Below, in pieces: positions 10,224-19,344 of a DNA stretch of 64,000 nt. The DNA is from Caballeronia ptereochthonis. GTDB taxonomy: Bacteria > Pseudomonadota > Gammaproteobacteria > Burkholderiales > Burkholderiaceae. Numbering within the stretch: position 1 is the first letter of the stretch; each line of letters opens with the position of its first letter. Below the pieces are notes generated by a model. That model was not told where the DNA came from, ran no database searches, and saw only the letters and a program-made list of their open reading frames with translations. Both the position numbers and the translations under genes were made by a program. The stretch spans positions 1-64,000 of the forward strand of contig NZ_FCOB02000013.1 in the NCBI RefSeq assembly GCF_001545075.1, written 5' to 3'.

Positions 10224-11462
10224 TCAGCGCGCGGCGGTATTCACGGTCTGTCGTCCGTGCGTGCGCTCCCAGACTTCCTTGTCCACGACGAGCCGGAAGC
10301 CCAGATGCGACATGCTGTTGTACGGGTCCGTGCCGCGCCGCGCGCTCGGGCGATAGCTCAGGCAATAGGCCTCGTTGCACAGGAACGAACCGCCGCGCGT
10401 GACGCGCTTGGGCGCTTGCACGGGCACGCCGGGATCGGCGGGATCCCAGGAACCGGCTGGGCCCGTGGGCTCGTCGACCACTCCACCGACGGAGGCTTCG
10501 CGCCGGAACTGATCCGCGCGATACCAGTCCGCGACCCATTGCCAGGCGTTGCCGGTCATGTCCGACAGGCCATAGCCGTTGGCCGGGAAGCTGCCCGCCG
10601 GGCTCGTGCCCGCCGCGCCGCCAGCCTTCGCGTTGAGCACGGGAAACGGCTGCGGCTGCTGGCCCTGCCAGACGTTGGCCATCTGCTTGCCATCCGGCGA
10701 GAACTGATTACCCCAGGAATATGTGGCCTGGTCCAGTCCGCCGCGCGCGGCGAATTCCCATTCGGCCTCGGTGGGCAGGCGCTTGCCGGCCCATTTGGCA
10801 TAGGCCTGCGCATCTTCGTACGAGACCTGCACGACCGGATGGTCGTCCTTGCCGTCGATGTTGCTCGTGGGCCCGGTCGGATGCCGCCAGTCCGCGCCGG
10901 GCACGAAGCGCCACCAGCGCGAGTAGTCCTGCAGCGGCACCTGCTCCTTCGTGCCGACGAACACCATCGCGCCGGGCACGAGCGCGCTATCGGGCGGGCG
11001 GGGCGTGCCGGGCGGCAGTTGCACCTTGAGGGTTTCCCAGTCGGGCTTTTTCTCGGCGGTGGTGACGTAGCCCGTCGCGTCGACGAACGTGCGGAACTCC
11101 GCGTTCGTCACGTGGTGCTCGTCCATCCAGAAGCCGTGCACGCGCACCTTGTGCGCGGGCCGTTCGTTTGCTTGCGCGAGCTTGCTGTCGCTGCCCATCA
11201 GGAATTCGCCGCCGGGCACCCACGCCATGCCTTTCGGACCGTGCACGCCGTCGCCGAGCACGACGCGGATCTGCGGCTTCGCGGGCTCCGTCATCGCCCG
11301 GCTCACCGCATAGCCGACGAGCGCGGGGCACAGCAGAATCAGCACGACCCAGAGGCCCGTGCGCCGCACACGCGAGCCACCCGCGCGCGGGACGGATTGC
11401 GATGCGGCCGTCGTATCCCGCTCGCCTGCCGTCACCTCGCGCTTCGTCGATCTGTCAGCCAT
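10224..11462 (-). CDS. Formylglycine-generating enzyme (SUMF1 family), membrane-anchored
   Basis: A 412-residue protein with one N-terminal membrane segment (about residues 34-52) and an FGE-sulfatase domain (PF03781) from MAWVPGGEFLMGS to the C-terminus. Typical core motifs are visible: DDHPVVQVSYEDAQAYAKW, RLPTEAEWEFAARGG and GNAWQWVADWY. Near the end GGSFLCNEAYC keeps both copper-binding cysteines, Cys362 and Cys367, five residues apart as in human FGE Cys336/Cys341. Many SUMF1-like proteins lack them, so this is probably a true FGE converting the sulfatase Cys to formylglycine with oxygen. Its anchor places it on the same side of the membrane as the sulfatase. First gene of the operon. 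Confidence 0.9.
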   Translation of the reverse strand: MADRSTKREVTAGERDTTAASQSVPRAGGSRVRRTGLWVVLILLCPALVGYAVSRAMTEPAKPQIRVVLGDGVHGPKGMAWVPGGEFLMGSDSKLAQANERPAHKVRVHGFWMDEHHVTNAEFRTFVDATGYVTTAEKKPDWETLKVQLPPGTPRPPDSALVPGAMVFVGTKEQVPLQDYSRWWRFVPGADWRHPTGPTSNIDGKDDHPVVQVSYEDAQAYAKWAGKRLPTEAEWEFAARGGLDQATYSWGNQFSPDGKQMANVWQGQQPQPFPVLNAKAGGAAGTSPAGSFPANGYGLSDMTGNAWQWVADWYRADQFRREASVGGVVDEPTGPAGSWDPADPGVPVQAPKRVTRGGSFLCNEAYCLSYRPSARRGTDPYNSMSHLGFRLVVDKEVWERTHGRQTVNTAAR

Positions 11463-11516
11463 GTGCGTCACTCCGCTCGCGCTTCGACCATCGCTTCGAC
11501 CACATTCGGTCCCACC

Positions 11517-11543
11517 AATATACGAACGCATACGCGAATTCAA
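11517..11543 (-). promoter_or_regulatory. Candidate sigma70 promoter for the sulfatase operon
   Basis: Read on the minus strand, TTGAAT (11543-11538) and TATATT (11522-11517) resemble -35 and -10 boxes, about 55 bases before the FGE start. The spacer is only 15 bases, shorter than the usual 16-18, so the call is weak. Confidence 0.3.
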
Positions 11544-11710
11544 TCTTTTTTTAGGGTCTTGTTGCGAAGGCATGCAAGGCGGCATGGTTGCGAGCAAACG
11601 GGTGTTTCAGCGGGCCGGACATTTCAAAATGCACAGCAATGCGATGCTTTGACGAAAGGGCCCGGGTCCAGTAACTTGTCGCTCACGCGGGCAGCCAGCG
11701 TCGCGAGGCA

Positions 11711-12709
11711 GTGCGTAACATCGACCAACTCATCGGGAACGAGCCAGTCATGCGCGATACCATCCGGCGTTTCGAAGCGAGCATCGGGCAAGCAGTGGTC
11801 GGGCAGGAGGCGGTCGTGCGTCAGATCCTGATCGCACTGCTCGCCGATGGCCACGTGCTGCTCGAAAGCCTGCCGGGCCTCGCCAAGACGCGCACCGTGA
11901 AGGCAATCGCGGCGCGGCTCGCGGCCACGATGAAGCGCATCCAGTTCACGCCCGATCTGCTTCCTTCCGACATCACCGGTGGCGAAACACTCCTGCAATC
12001 GGGCACGGAGCGCACGCTCACGTTTCAGCCCGGTCCGATCTTCGGCAATCTGATCCTCGCGGATGAAATCAACCGGGCGCCCGCGAAGGTGCAATCCGCA
12101 TTGCTCGAAGCGATGGAAGAGCGGCAGATCTCGGTGTCGGGCAAGACGCATGCGATGCCCGATCTCTTCCTCGTCATGGCGACGCAGAACCCCATCGAGC
12201 AGGAAGGCACATATCCGCTTCCGGAAGCCCAGATGGACCGCTTCCTGTTGAAGGTGCTGATCACGTATCCGTCGCCGCCCAGCGAGTGCGAGATGCTGCG
12301 GCTCCTGCGCCGCGAAGGCGAGGGCGAGCAGGCGAGCTTCGAGACGCTTTCGCAGGAAGATGTGTTCGGCGCGCGCGAGGCGGCGCGGCGCGTGTCGGTT
12401 GCGCCCGCCATCGACGAATACATCGTCTCGCTCGTGAACGCGACACGGCGCGGCGAGACCATCGATGCCGATCTCGGCAAATGGATCGAGGTCGGCGCGA
12501 GCCCGCGCGGCGCGATCGGGCTCGATCGCGCGAGCCGCGTGCATGCGTGGCTCGAGGAGCGGGCATTCGTCACGCCCGACGATGTGCGCGCGGTGATTCA
12601 TCCGGTGCTGCGTCATCGCCTGCTGCTGTCCTACGACGCGAACGCGGACAACGTGAGCGTGGACCAGGTGATCGATCGACTGGTGGAGAAGGTGGCCGTG
12701 CCGGCGTAA
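11711..12709 (+). CDS. MoxR family AAA+ ATPase
   Basis: A 332-residue AAA+ chaperone-type ATPase. Visible motifs are Walker A GLAKTRTVK near residue 57, Walker B ILADEINRAPAKVQSALLEAMEE near 116, sensor ATQNPIEQEGTYPLPEAQMDRF near 157 and the C-terminal lid. MoxR proteins act with von Willebrand A partners to remodel or load cofactors into target proteins. Here DUF58, DUF4381, two VWA proteins and a BatD-like protein follow directly. The start is uncertain. GTG 11711 has only a close GAGG before it; ATG 11750 would shorten the protein by 13 residues and keep the whole domain. It is divergent from the sulfatase operon, with 248 bases between starts. Confidence 0.9.
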   Translation: MRNIDQLIGNEPVMRDTIRRFEASIGQAVVGQEAVVRQILIALLADGHVLLESLPGLAKTRTVKAIAARLAATMKRIQFTPDLLPSDITGGETLLQSGTERTLTFQPGPIFGNLILADEINRAPAKVQSALLEAMEERQISVSGKTHAMPDLFLVMATQNPIEQEGTYPLPEAQMDRFLLKVLITYPSPPSECEMLRLLRREGEGEQASFETLSQEDVFGAREAARRVSVAPAIDEYIVSLVNATRRGETIDADLGKWIEVGASPRGAIGLDRASRVHAWLEERAFVTPDDVRAVIHPVLRHRLLLSYDANADNVSVDQVIDRLVEKVAVPA

Positions 12710-12729
12710 TCGTGCAAGGGAGCGCTTCA

Positions 12730-13692
12730 ATGGCGGCAAGCGCAGAGGATTCGATTGGACGCGTGTATGTCGATGCCGCGCATCTCACGCGGCTCGAATT
12801 CCGCGCGCGCGGCCTGAGCTTTCTCGCGCCCGCGCCGGTGTCGAGCATCCTGTCGGGCAGGCATGCGTCGCGCATGCGCGGGCGCGGCCTGAACTTCGAG
12901 GAACTGCGCGGCTATCTGCCCGGCGACGATATCCGTCATCTCGACTGGCGCGTGAGCCTGCGCACCGGCAAGCCGCATGTGCGCGTGTACACGGAGGAGC
13001 GCGATCGTCCCTTGCTCGTGATGGTCGACCAGCGCATGAGCATGTTCTTCGGATCGAGCCACGCGTTCAAGTCGGTGGTCGCGGCGGAAGCCGCGGCGCT
13101 CGCGGTGTGGATGGGATTCGCCGCGGGAGATCGCGTGGGCGGCGTCGTCTTCGGCGATGATGAAGTCGTGCGCGTGCGGCCCTTGCGCAGCAGAAGCCGC
13201 ATCGACACGCTTTTCGGCGCGATCGCCCGCATGAATCGCGCGCTCGCCGCCGACAGTCCCGCACGCACGAACTACGCGCAACTGAACGCCGCGCTCGAAG
13301 GCGTGCTGCAGATCGCGGGGCATGATTTTCTCGTGTGCATCATGAGCGATTTCGCGGGCGCCGACGAGCGCACGCGCCAGCTTTTGCGGCAACTCGCGGC
13401 GCATAACGACGTGATCGCCGCATTCGTCTTCGATCCGATGTGGCAGCGCATGCCGGAGCATCGCGCGCTCGTCGTGAGCGAGGGGCGCTTGCAGGTGGAA
13501 CTGCGCATCGAGAACGAGCGGGTGCGCGCGCCGCTCGCGAGTCTCTTCAAGGGGCGCGCCGCCGAGATCGCGGACTTGCTGCGCGCAAGCGGCGTGCCGT
13601 TGATGGCGCTCTCGACGGCCGAGCCCGTCGTCGATCAGGTGCGCAGGCTCTTCGGCGAGCGGCCGCGTCATGCAGCGGGGAGCGGCATATGA
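12730..13692 (+). CDS. DUF58 domain protein (VWA-like MoxR partner)
   Basis: A 320-residue DUF58 protein with the signature GRGLNFEELRGYLPGDDIRHLDWR near residues 55-78 and a following VWA-like fold (LLVMVDQRMSM). The first metal-site motif reads DQRMS rather than DxSxS, as is common in DUF58. The ATG at 12730 follows an AAGGGA ribosome site, 20 bases after moxR. The end overlaps the next gene by four bases (ATGA). In known MoxR operons DUF58 proteins are cytoplasmic adaptors between the ATPase and membrane VWA proteins; the same role is inferred here. Confidence 0.88.
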   Translation: MAASAEDSIGRVYVDAAHLTRLEFRARGLSFLAPAPVSSILSGRHASRMRGRGLNFEELRGYLPGDDIRHLDWRVSLRTGKPHVRVYTEERDRPLLVMVDQRMSMFFGSSHAFKSVVAAEAAALAVWMGFAAGDRVGGVVFGDDEVVRVRPLRSRSRIDTLFGAIARMNRALAADSPARTNYAQLNAALEGVLQIAGHDFLVCIMSDFAGADERTRQLLRQLAAHNDVIAAFVFDPMWQRMPEHRALVVSEGRLQVELRIENERVRAPLASLFKGRAAEIADLLRASGVPLMALSTAEPVVDQVRRLFGERPRHAAGSGI

Positions 13693-14213
13693 GCGACGCG
13701 GCGTCCTCTCTCGCGCCACACGACACGCCGGCCGCACTGCAATCGCTGCATGAATTGCCGCTGCCCGCGCCGGTTTCCTATGCCCCGCAAACCATCGGCT
13801 GGGTTTTCGTCGCGCTGCTGCTGGGGGCGCTCGCGCTCGCATGCGCATGGATCGCATGGCGGCGTCACGAGAAATCACGTTACCGGCGCGAGGCGCTCGC
13901 GGAGCTGGCGCGCATCGAAGCAAGGCTGAGCGATGAAGCCACGCGCGCTGCGGCGCTTGCGCAGATCGCGCCGCTCGTCAAGCGCACGGCGCTCGCGGCC
14001 GCGCCGCGCGAACAGGTGGCCGCGTTGAGCGGGGCGTCGTGGCTCGCATATCTGCGCAAGACGCACACCGCTTTCGACGATGAAAGCGGTGTGCTCCTCT
14101 ACATGGCGAGCTATGCACCTGACGAGCGTCTGGCCGCGGTTACGCGGGAAAAAGCAGAGCGCCTCGCGCAAGCTGCACGCAACTGGATCGAGCACCATCA
14201 TGTGGAAGTTTGA
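13689..14213 (+). CDS. DUF4381 membrane protein
   Basis: A 174-residue protein with a proline-rich N-terminus containing LHELPLPAPVSYAPQTIGW, one membrane helix (about residues 37-56) and a charged helical cytoplasmic tail of ~115 residues. This is the layout of DUF4381, a family found almost only between DUF58 and VWA genes in MoxR/Bat operons. Molecular role unknown; probably a membrane scaffold joining cytoplasmic and periplasmic parts. Overlaps with both neighbours (four bases upstream, 14 downstream) imply translational coupling. Confidence 0.85.
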   Translation: MSDAASSLAPHDTPAALQSLHELPLPAPVSYAPQTIGWVFVALLLGALALACAWIAWRRHEKSRYRREALAELARIEARLSDEATRAAALAQIAPLVKRTALAAAPREQVAALSGASWLAYLRKTHTAFDDESGVLLYMASYAPDERLAAVTREKAERLAQAARNWIEHHHVEV

Positions 14214-15216
14214 GTTCCCGTGGATGTTCGTCCTGTTGCCGCTGCCCGCGCTGGTGTGGTGGCTCGTGCCCGCCTATCGCACGGCGGCGTCCGCCGTGCG
14301 CATGCCGTTCTTTCAGGAGATGGCCGAAGCCGCCGGCGAGAAGCCCGCGCCCGGCGGCGTGCGCCTGCGCAGCAACTGGCTGCAACGGCTGCTGATGCCC
14401 TTGCTGTGGGTGCTGCTGCTGATCGCGGCGGCGCGCCCCGTGTTCGTCGAGGCGCCCGTGACGCGCGACATGCCCGCGCGCGATCTGCTACTTGCGATCG
14501 ACCTGTCGCAGTCGATGAGCGAGCGCGATTTCATCGATACTGCGACTGGCGAACGCATGGACCGCCTGAGCGCGGTGAAGCGTGTGGTCGCGGATTTCAT
14601 CGCGAAGCGCAAGGGCGATCGCATCGGTCTCGTCGTGTTCGGCGATGCCGCCTATCCGCAAGCCCCGCTCACGCTCGATCACGACAGCGTGCTGATGCTG
14701 CTCGATGCGATGCGCATCGGCATGGCGGGGCCGCGCACGGCCATCGGCGATGCGCTCGGTCTCGCGGTGAAGCTGATGGAGAGCACGCCCGCGCAGGAGA
14801 AGGTGCTGGTCCTGCTCACCGACGGCAACGACACCGCGAGCGCGATTCCTCCGGAACAGGCTGCGCGCATCGCGAAGCGTCATGGCATCGTCGTGCATAC
14901 GATCGGCATCGGCAATCCGGACACGCAAGGCGAGGACAAGGTCGATCTCGACGCACTCGCGCGCATCGCGCAGGCGACGGGCGGCAGCGCGTTCCATGCG
15001 CTCAGCCGCGAGCAGGATCTCGCCGCCGTCTACGCCGACATCGACAAGATGACGCCCGAGAAGATCAAGCGCGAGATCTATCGTCCGCAGCGCGAGTTCT
15101 ACTGGATGCCGGTCGTGCTCGCCGTGTCGATTCTCACGCTGTATCACGTGCTCGCGTATCTCGTCGCGCTGCTGCGCGCGCCGCGCCGCGCGACCATGGA
15201 AGAGACAGAGGCCTGA
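14200..15216 (+). CDS. BatA-like VWA domain membrane protein
   Basis: A 338-residue protein with two N-terminal membrane helices (about residues 7-25 and 63-78), a von Willebrand factor A domain and a C-terminal helix (about 302-322). The MIDAS metal site is intact: DLSQS at D101, S103 and S105, plus the later LLTDGND motif. VWA domains of this type bind protein partners through a divalent cation. In Bat operons BatA works with BatB and BatD in envelope stress tolerance, though the biochemical task is not settled. It starts inside the end of the DUF4381 gene and ends one base before the next gene. Confidence 0.88.
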   Translation: MWKFEFPWMFVLLPLPALVWWLVPAYRTAASAVRMPFFQEMAEAAGEKPAPGGVRLRSNWLQRLLMPLLWVLLLIAAARPVFVEAPVTRDMPARDLLLAIDLSQSMSERDFIDTATGERMDRLSAVKRVVADFIAKRKGDRIGLVVFGDAAYPQAPLTLDHDSVLMLLDAMRIGMAGPRTAIGDALGLAVKLMESTPAQEKVLVLLTDGNDTASAIPPEQAARIAKRHGIVVHTIGIGNPDTQGEDKVDLDALARIAQATGGSAFHALSREQDLAAVYADIDKMTPEKIKREIYRPQREFYWMPVVLAVSILTLYHVLAYLVALLRAPRRATMEETEA

Positions 15217-15217
15217 T

Positions 15218-16798
15218 ATGGCCATCGACCTCACTGCCTTTCACTTCCTTCGTCCGCTGTGGCTGCTGCTGCTGATACCCGCCGCGCTGCTGCCCTTCGC
15301 ATGGCTGCGGCGCAACGACGTGCGGGCGCGCTGGCGCAACATCATCGCGCCGGAATTGCTGGAGCATCTGATCGTCGGCGACAAGACGCGGCGTCGCGTG
15401 CAGCCGGTTCATGCGCTCGCCGCGCTGATCGCGCTCGGCGCATTATCCGTCGCCGGGCCGACCTGGCAGCAGGAGCGCCCGCCGTTCGATCAGGACAAGG
15501 CGCCGCTCGTGGTCGTGCTCGAACTCGCGCGCTCGATGGATGCAACCGACGTTGCGCCGACGCGCATCGAGCGCGCGAAGCAGAAGGTGCTGGATCTCGC
15601 GGCGGCGAGAAAGGGCGCGCGCACCGGGCTGGTGGTCTTTGCGTCGAGCGCGCATCTCGTCGCGCCGCCGACGGAAGACCCGGCGATGCTCGAACTGTAC
15701 GTGCCCGCGCTCGCGCCCGAGCTGATGCCGCACGACGGCAAGAACGCGGCGGCTGGTCTCGCGGTAGCGGAGCGCATGTTGCAGAAGGACGAAGCGGCGG
15801 GCACGATCGTCTTCATCAGCGACGGCTTCGACGAAAGCTGCACCGATGAATTCCTGCGCATCGCCAAGGCGTCGAAGCATCAGTTGCTGTGGCTCGCGGT
15901 GGGCACGGAGAACGGCGGTCCCATACGCGCCGCGAACGGCGAACTCGCGATGGACGATGCGGGTCATCCGGTCACCGGCACGTTCGAGGCACAGGCGATC
16001 CGCAAGATCACGCACGCGGCCTCCATTCCGCTCGCGAGCATGCGCCCCGATGACGACGACATCGACTGGGTGCGGCGCCGCGCGCAGGTCTATCTCGAAG
16101 CGGCGCAGGAATCGAAGATCGTGCCGCGCTGGAAGGAGTCGGGCTACTGGCTCGTGCTGCCGATTCTCGTCATCGCGCTCTATTGCTTCAGGCGCGGCTG
16201 GACGGTGAAGTGGCTGCCCGTCGTATTGATTGCGCTTGCAACTACCGGCGCGCCGAATGAAGCTCACGCGGCTTCGTTCGAATGGATCGATCTTTTCGCC
16301 ACGTACGATCAGCAAGGCCGCTGGCGATTCGAGCACCGCGACTACAAGCGCGCCGCGCAGCGCTTCGACGATCCGATGTGGAAGGGCCGCGCACAATATC
16401 TCGCGGGCGACTACGCGGATGCGCTCGAAACGTTCTCGCGGCTGGATACGGCGGAGGCGCAGTTCTACATCGGCAACACGCTCGCGCATCTGAAGGATTA
16501 CGAGGGCGCGATGAAGGCCTACGACAACGCGCTCGCACGCCGCGCGGATTTCGCCGATGCGCGCGCGAACCGCGCTCTGGTGCAGAAGCTCATCAAGGAC
16601 GAGAAGGACGAAGGCGACGAATCGACGACGCTGAAACCCGATCAGATCGACGTGCAAAAGAAGAAGAGCAAGGAAGGCAAGCAAGTGCTCGTGCAGGGGC
16701 AGCGTCCTTCGGAGGAGGCGTGGATGCGCAACCTGAACACGTCGCCGGCGGTGTTTCTGCATCAGCGCTTCGAGCAAGAGGCCGGGAGCGGACCATGA
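15218..16798 (+). CDS. BatB/BatC-like VWA-TPR fusion protein
   Basis: A 526-residue protein combining functions that are separate genes (batB, batC) in other bacteria. It has N-terminal helices near residues 12-30 and 64-80, a VWA domain (about 95-300), a further hydrophobic segment near 305-345, then TPR-like repeats (about 385-460, with AQFYIGNTLAHLKDYEGAMKAYDNAL) and a charged C-terminus. The first MIDAS motif is degenerate: E102-x-A104-x-S106 replaces DxSxS, so metal binding may be weak or lost, unlike the intact upstream partner. The end overlaps the BatD-like gene by four bases. Confidence 0.85.
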   Translation: MAIDLTAFHFLRPLWLLLLIPAALLPFAWLRRNDVRARWRNIIAPELLEHLIVGDKTRRRVQPVHALAALIALGALSVAGPTWQQERPPFDQDKAPLVVVLELARSMDATDVAPTRIERAKQKVLDLAAARKGARTGLVVFASSAHLVAPPTEDPAMLELYVPALAPELMPHDGKNAAAGLAVAERMLQKDEAAGTIVFISDGFDESCTDEFLRIAKASKHQLLWLAVGTENGGPIRAANGELAMDDAGHPVTGTFEAQAIRKITHAASIPLASMRPDDDDIDWVRRRAQVYLEAAQESKIVPRWKESGYWLVLPILVIALYCFRRGWTVKWLPVVLIALATTGAPNEAHAASFEWIDLFATYDQQGRWRFEHRDYKRAAQRFDDPMWKGRAQYLAGDYADALETFSRLDTAEAQFYIGNTLAHLKDYEGAMKAYDNALARRADFADARANRALVQKLIKDEKDEGDESTTLKPDQIDVQKKKSKEGKQVLVQGQRPSEEAWMRNLNTSPAVFLHQRFEQEAGSGP

Positions 16799-18117
16799 TG
16801 CGCCGCCTCTTCGCGATGCTCTGCCTGTGCATCGCATGCTCGATCGCGTGGGCCGACGATGCGCCGCGCACGATGCTGCGCGCGCATCTCGAACCGTCCG
16901 GGCCGGTGGTGGCGGGCAGCGCGGTGAAGCTCGTCGTCGACGCGCTCACGACGACCTGGTTCACCGCCGCGCCGGACTGGCCGCTCTTCGATATTCACGA
17001 TGCCTTCGTCACGCTCCCCGACGAAAGCGCGCTGAACATGAACGAGATGATCGACGGCGTGCGCTGGTTCGGCGTGAGCCGCGCATATCGCATCGTGCCG
17101 CGCACTTCGGGCGCGTTCGATGTGCCGGCGTTCACGATCACCCTGCATCCGGGCGGCACGGATACGCCCGTCGCGCTGCAAACGCCTGCACTGAAGTTCA
17201 GCGCGACGCTGCCGCCCGGCGCGGAGGGCATGACTTCGTTTTTCCCCGCGCCGAACCTCACGGCGACGCAGCGCATCGAGCCGCAGGACGGCAAGCTCGA
17301 AGTGGGCGGCACGGTCACGCGCATCGTCGCGCAGCGCGCCGACGCGACCGAGTCGATGCTGATCGCGCCGGTGCAGTTCGGCGAGATCCAGGGCTTGCGC
17401 CGCTATCCGAAGCCGCCCGCGACGCGCAATATCTCCGAGGATCGCACGGGCCTCGTCGCGGGCGAGCGCACGGACACGGTTACGTATGTCGTCAACCGGC
17501 GCGGACGCTACGAGTTGCCGCCGATCGACATCGAATGGTGGAATACGGCGATGCACCGGCGCGAAACGATTCATCTCCCCGCGATGCGCTTCACGGCGCG
17601 CGCAGCGCACGAAAAGCCGCTCTGGGAGATTCCCGCCGATGGGCTCGCGGGCGCGGCGCGCCATACCGTGATCTTCCTCGATGCGCGCGATATCGTCCAT
17701 GCGTGCATCGTGCTGGCCTTGATCGCGGCGGGCGTCTGGTTCTATCCGCGCATGCGCGTGTGGCTCGAACGTCTGTCGCGCTGGTGGGCCGCCGAGCGCA
17801 TGAAACGCGCGGACGGCGAGTTCGCTGCATGGCGCGCGTTGCGTCGGGCCGCGGATTCGGGCGTCATGCGGCGCGTCGTGCCCGCGCTTTATCGCTGGAT
17901 GGATGCGAGCCCGCGCTTCACGCGTCCCGCACGCCTCGATCATATCGGCCGCGAGGGAGAACCCGCGTTGACGGAGCTCGCGAAGGCGGTCGAAGCGCAT
18001 TTCGAAGGGCCGCAGCCTGCGGAGCGCCGCGCGCGCGTGAAGCTTCATCGGTGGATGCGATCGAAGCGCTCGCGGCGCGCGCGAGGCCCCGCCTTGCCGC
18101 CGCTCAACGAAGGATGA
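16795..18117 (+). CDS. BatD-like envelope protein
   Basis: A 440-residue protein with a signal peptide (cut near AWA-DD), a large periplasmic region of beta-sandwich character containing YVVNRRGRYELPPIDIEW, a membrane helix near residues 302-320 and a cytoplasmic helical tail. This matches BatD (oxygen tolerance family), normally the partner of BatA/BatB. Two adjacent ATGs exist (16795 and 16798); the first overlaps the preceding stop as ATGA. It is the last gene of the MoxR operon. The next gene starts 41 bases later and may be read through. Confidence 0.8.
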   Translation: MMRRLFAMLCLCIACSIAWADDAPRTMLRAHLEPSGPVVAGSAVKLVVDALTTTWFTAAPDWPLFDIHDAFVTLPDESALNMNEMIDGVRWFGVSRAYRIVPRTSGAFDVPAFTITLHPGGTDTPVALQTPALKFSATLPPGAEGMTSFFPAPNLTATQRIEPQDGKLEVGGTVTRIVAQRADATESMLIAPVQFGEIQGLRRYPKPPATRNISEDRTGLVAGERTDTVTYVVNRRGRYELPPIDIEWWNTAMHRRETIHLPAMRFTARAAHEKPLWEIPADGLAGAARHTVIFLDARDIVHACIVLALIAAGVWFYPRMRVWLERLSRWWAAERMKRADGEFAAWRALRRAADSGVMRRVVPALYRWMDASPRFTRPARLDHIGREGEPALTELAKAVEAHFEGPQPAERRARVKLHRWMRSKRSRRARGPALPPLNEG

Positions 18118-18157
18118 GGCAGGAATTCAAGATCATCGACAACAGGGACTCACGGTC

Positions 18158-19243
18158 ATGACTCGTCTGGTTCGGAAACTCGCATGCATCGTCGCGCTTG
18201 CCTTGCTCTCCACCTCGCTTGCGCTCGCCTGCACGCGCGCGCTGTATGTCGGCGACAAGGGGCTCGTCATCACCGGCCGCTCGATGGACTGGTCCGAGGA
18301 CATGCGCTCGAATCTCTGGGTGATGCCCGCGGGCATCGAACGCGACGGCAATGCGGGGCCGCGCTCGATCAAGTGGAAATCGAAGTACGGCAGCGTCGTG
18401 GTGTCGGGCTACGAGATCGGCACGGTCGATGGCATGAACGAACGCGGGCTCGTCGCCAATGCGCTCTATCTCGCAGAGACCGATTTCGGCAAGCCCGACC
18501 CGAAGCGCGATCCGATGTCGATCAGCCTGTGGGCGCAATACGCGCTCGACAACTTCGCGACCGTCGCCCAGGCCGTGTATGTGATGAGCCGCGAGCCGTT
18601 CCAGATCATCGCGCCGCCGCTGCCCAACGGCAAGCCGCTGACGATCCATCTCTCCCTGTCGGATGCGCGCGGCGATTCGGCGATCCTCGAATATCTCAAC
18701 GGCAAACTCGTGATTCATCAGGGCAAGAAGTACAAGGTGATGACGAACTCGCCGATCTACGACGAGCAGCTTGCCATCGACACGTATTGGAAAAGCGTCG
18801 GCGGTCTGGGCTTTCTGCCGGGCACGAACCGCGCGGCGGACCGCTTCGTGCGCGCGTCCTTCCTGCTCGACGCCATTCCGAAGCAGGCCGATTCGAACTA
18901 CATGGCGGGCGTGCCGCAGCAGTCGTACGCGTTTCAGGCGGTGGCGAGCGTGATGAGCGTGATGCGCTCGGTGAGCGTGCCGCTTGGCATCAGCACGCCG
19001 GAACAGCCGAACCTGTCGTCGACGATCTGGCGCACGGTGTCGGATCAGCAGAACCTGGTCTATTACTTCGATTCGGCGACACGGCCGGACACCTTCTGGG
19101 TGTCGCTGAAGAAGCTGAATCTCAACCCGGGCGCGCCGGTGATGAAGCTGACCATCGACGGCGGGCAGGTTTATTCGGGGGACGCGTCGGGGAGCTTCGT
19201 GGCGACGCCCTCGTTTGCGTTCATGCCGGCGAAGGCGCCTTGA
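18158..19243 (+). CDS. Exported linear amide C-N hydrolase (choloylglycine hydrolase family)
   Basis: A 361-residue Ntn-hydrolase of the bile salt hydrolase/penicillin V acylase family (PF02275). A signal peptide ends in LALA and is followed directly by Cys25 (CTRALY), the expected N-terminal nucleophile, so signal removal would itself create the active enzyme in the periplasm. The conserved GRSMDW motif follows at about residue 41, with a later GMNERGLVANALYL segment. It cleaves a linear amide; in Gram-negatives of this type acyl-homoserine lactones or penicillin V are known substrates of relatives. It follows the Bat operon on the same strand but shows no functional link to it. Confidence 0.87.
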   Translation: MTRLVRKLACIVALALLSTSLALACTRALYVGDKGLVITGRSMDWSEDMRSNLWVMPAGIERDGNAGPRSIKWKSKYGSVVVSGYEIGTVDGMNERGLVANALYLAETDFGKPDPKRDPMSISLWAQYALDNFATVAQAVYVMSREPFQIIAPPLPNGKPLTIHLSLSDARGDSAILEYLNGKLVIHQGKKYKVMTNSPIYDEQLAIDTYWKSVGGLGFLPGTNRAADRFVRASFLLDAIPKQADSNYMAGVPQQSYAFQAVASVMSVMRSVSVPLGISTPEQPNLSSTIWRTVSDQQNLVYYFDSATRPDTFWVSLKKLNLNPGAPVMKLTIDGGQVYSGDASGSFVATPSFAFMPAKAP

Positions 19244-19344
19244 CCGACGCGGCTTCCACGGCGTTGCGGCGCCCCGACGCTCGAAACGAGGCAATGGCCT
19301 CGCCCGCACAGGTAAAATAGCAAGCTTTTGCCTCCGGTGACCTT

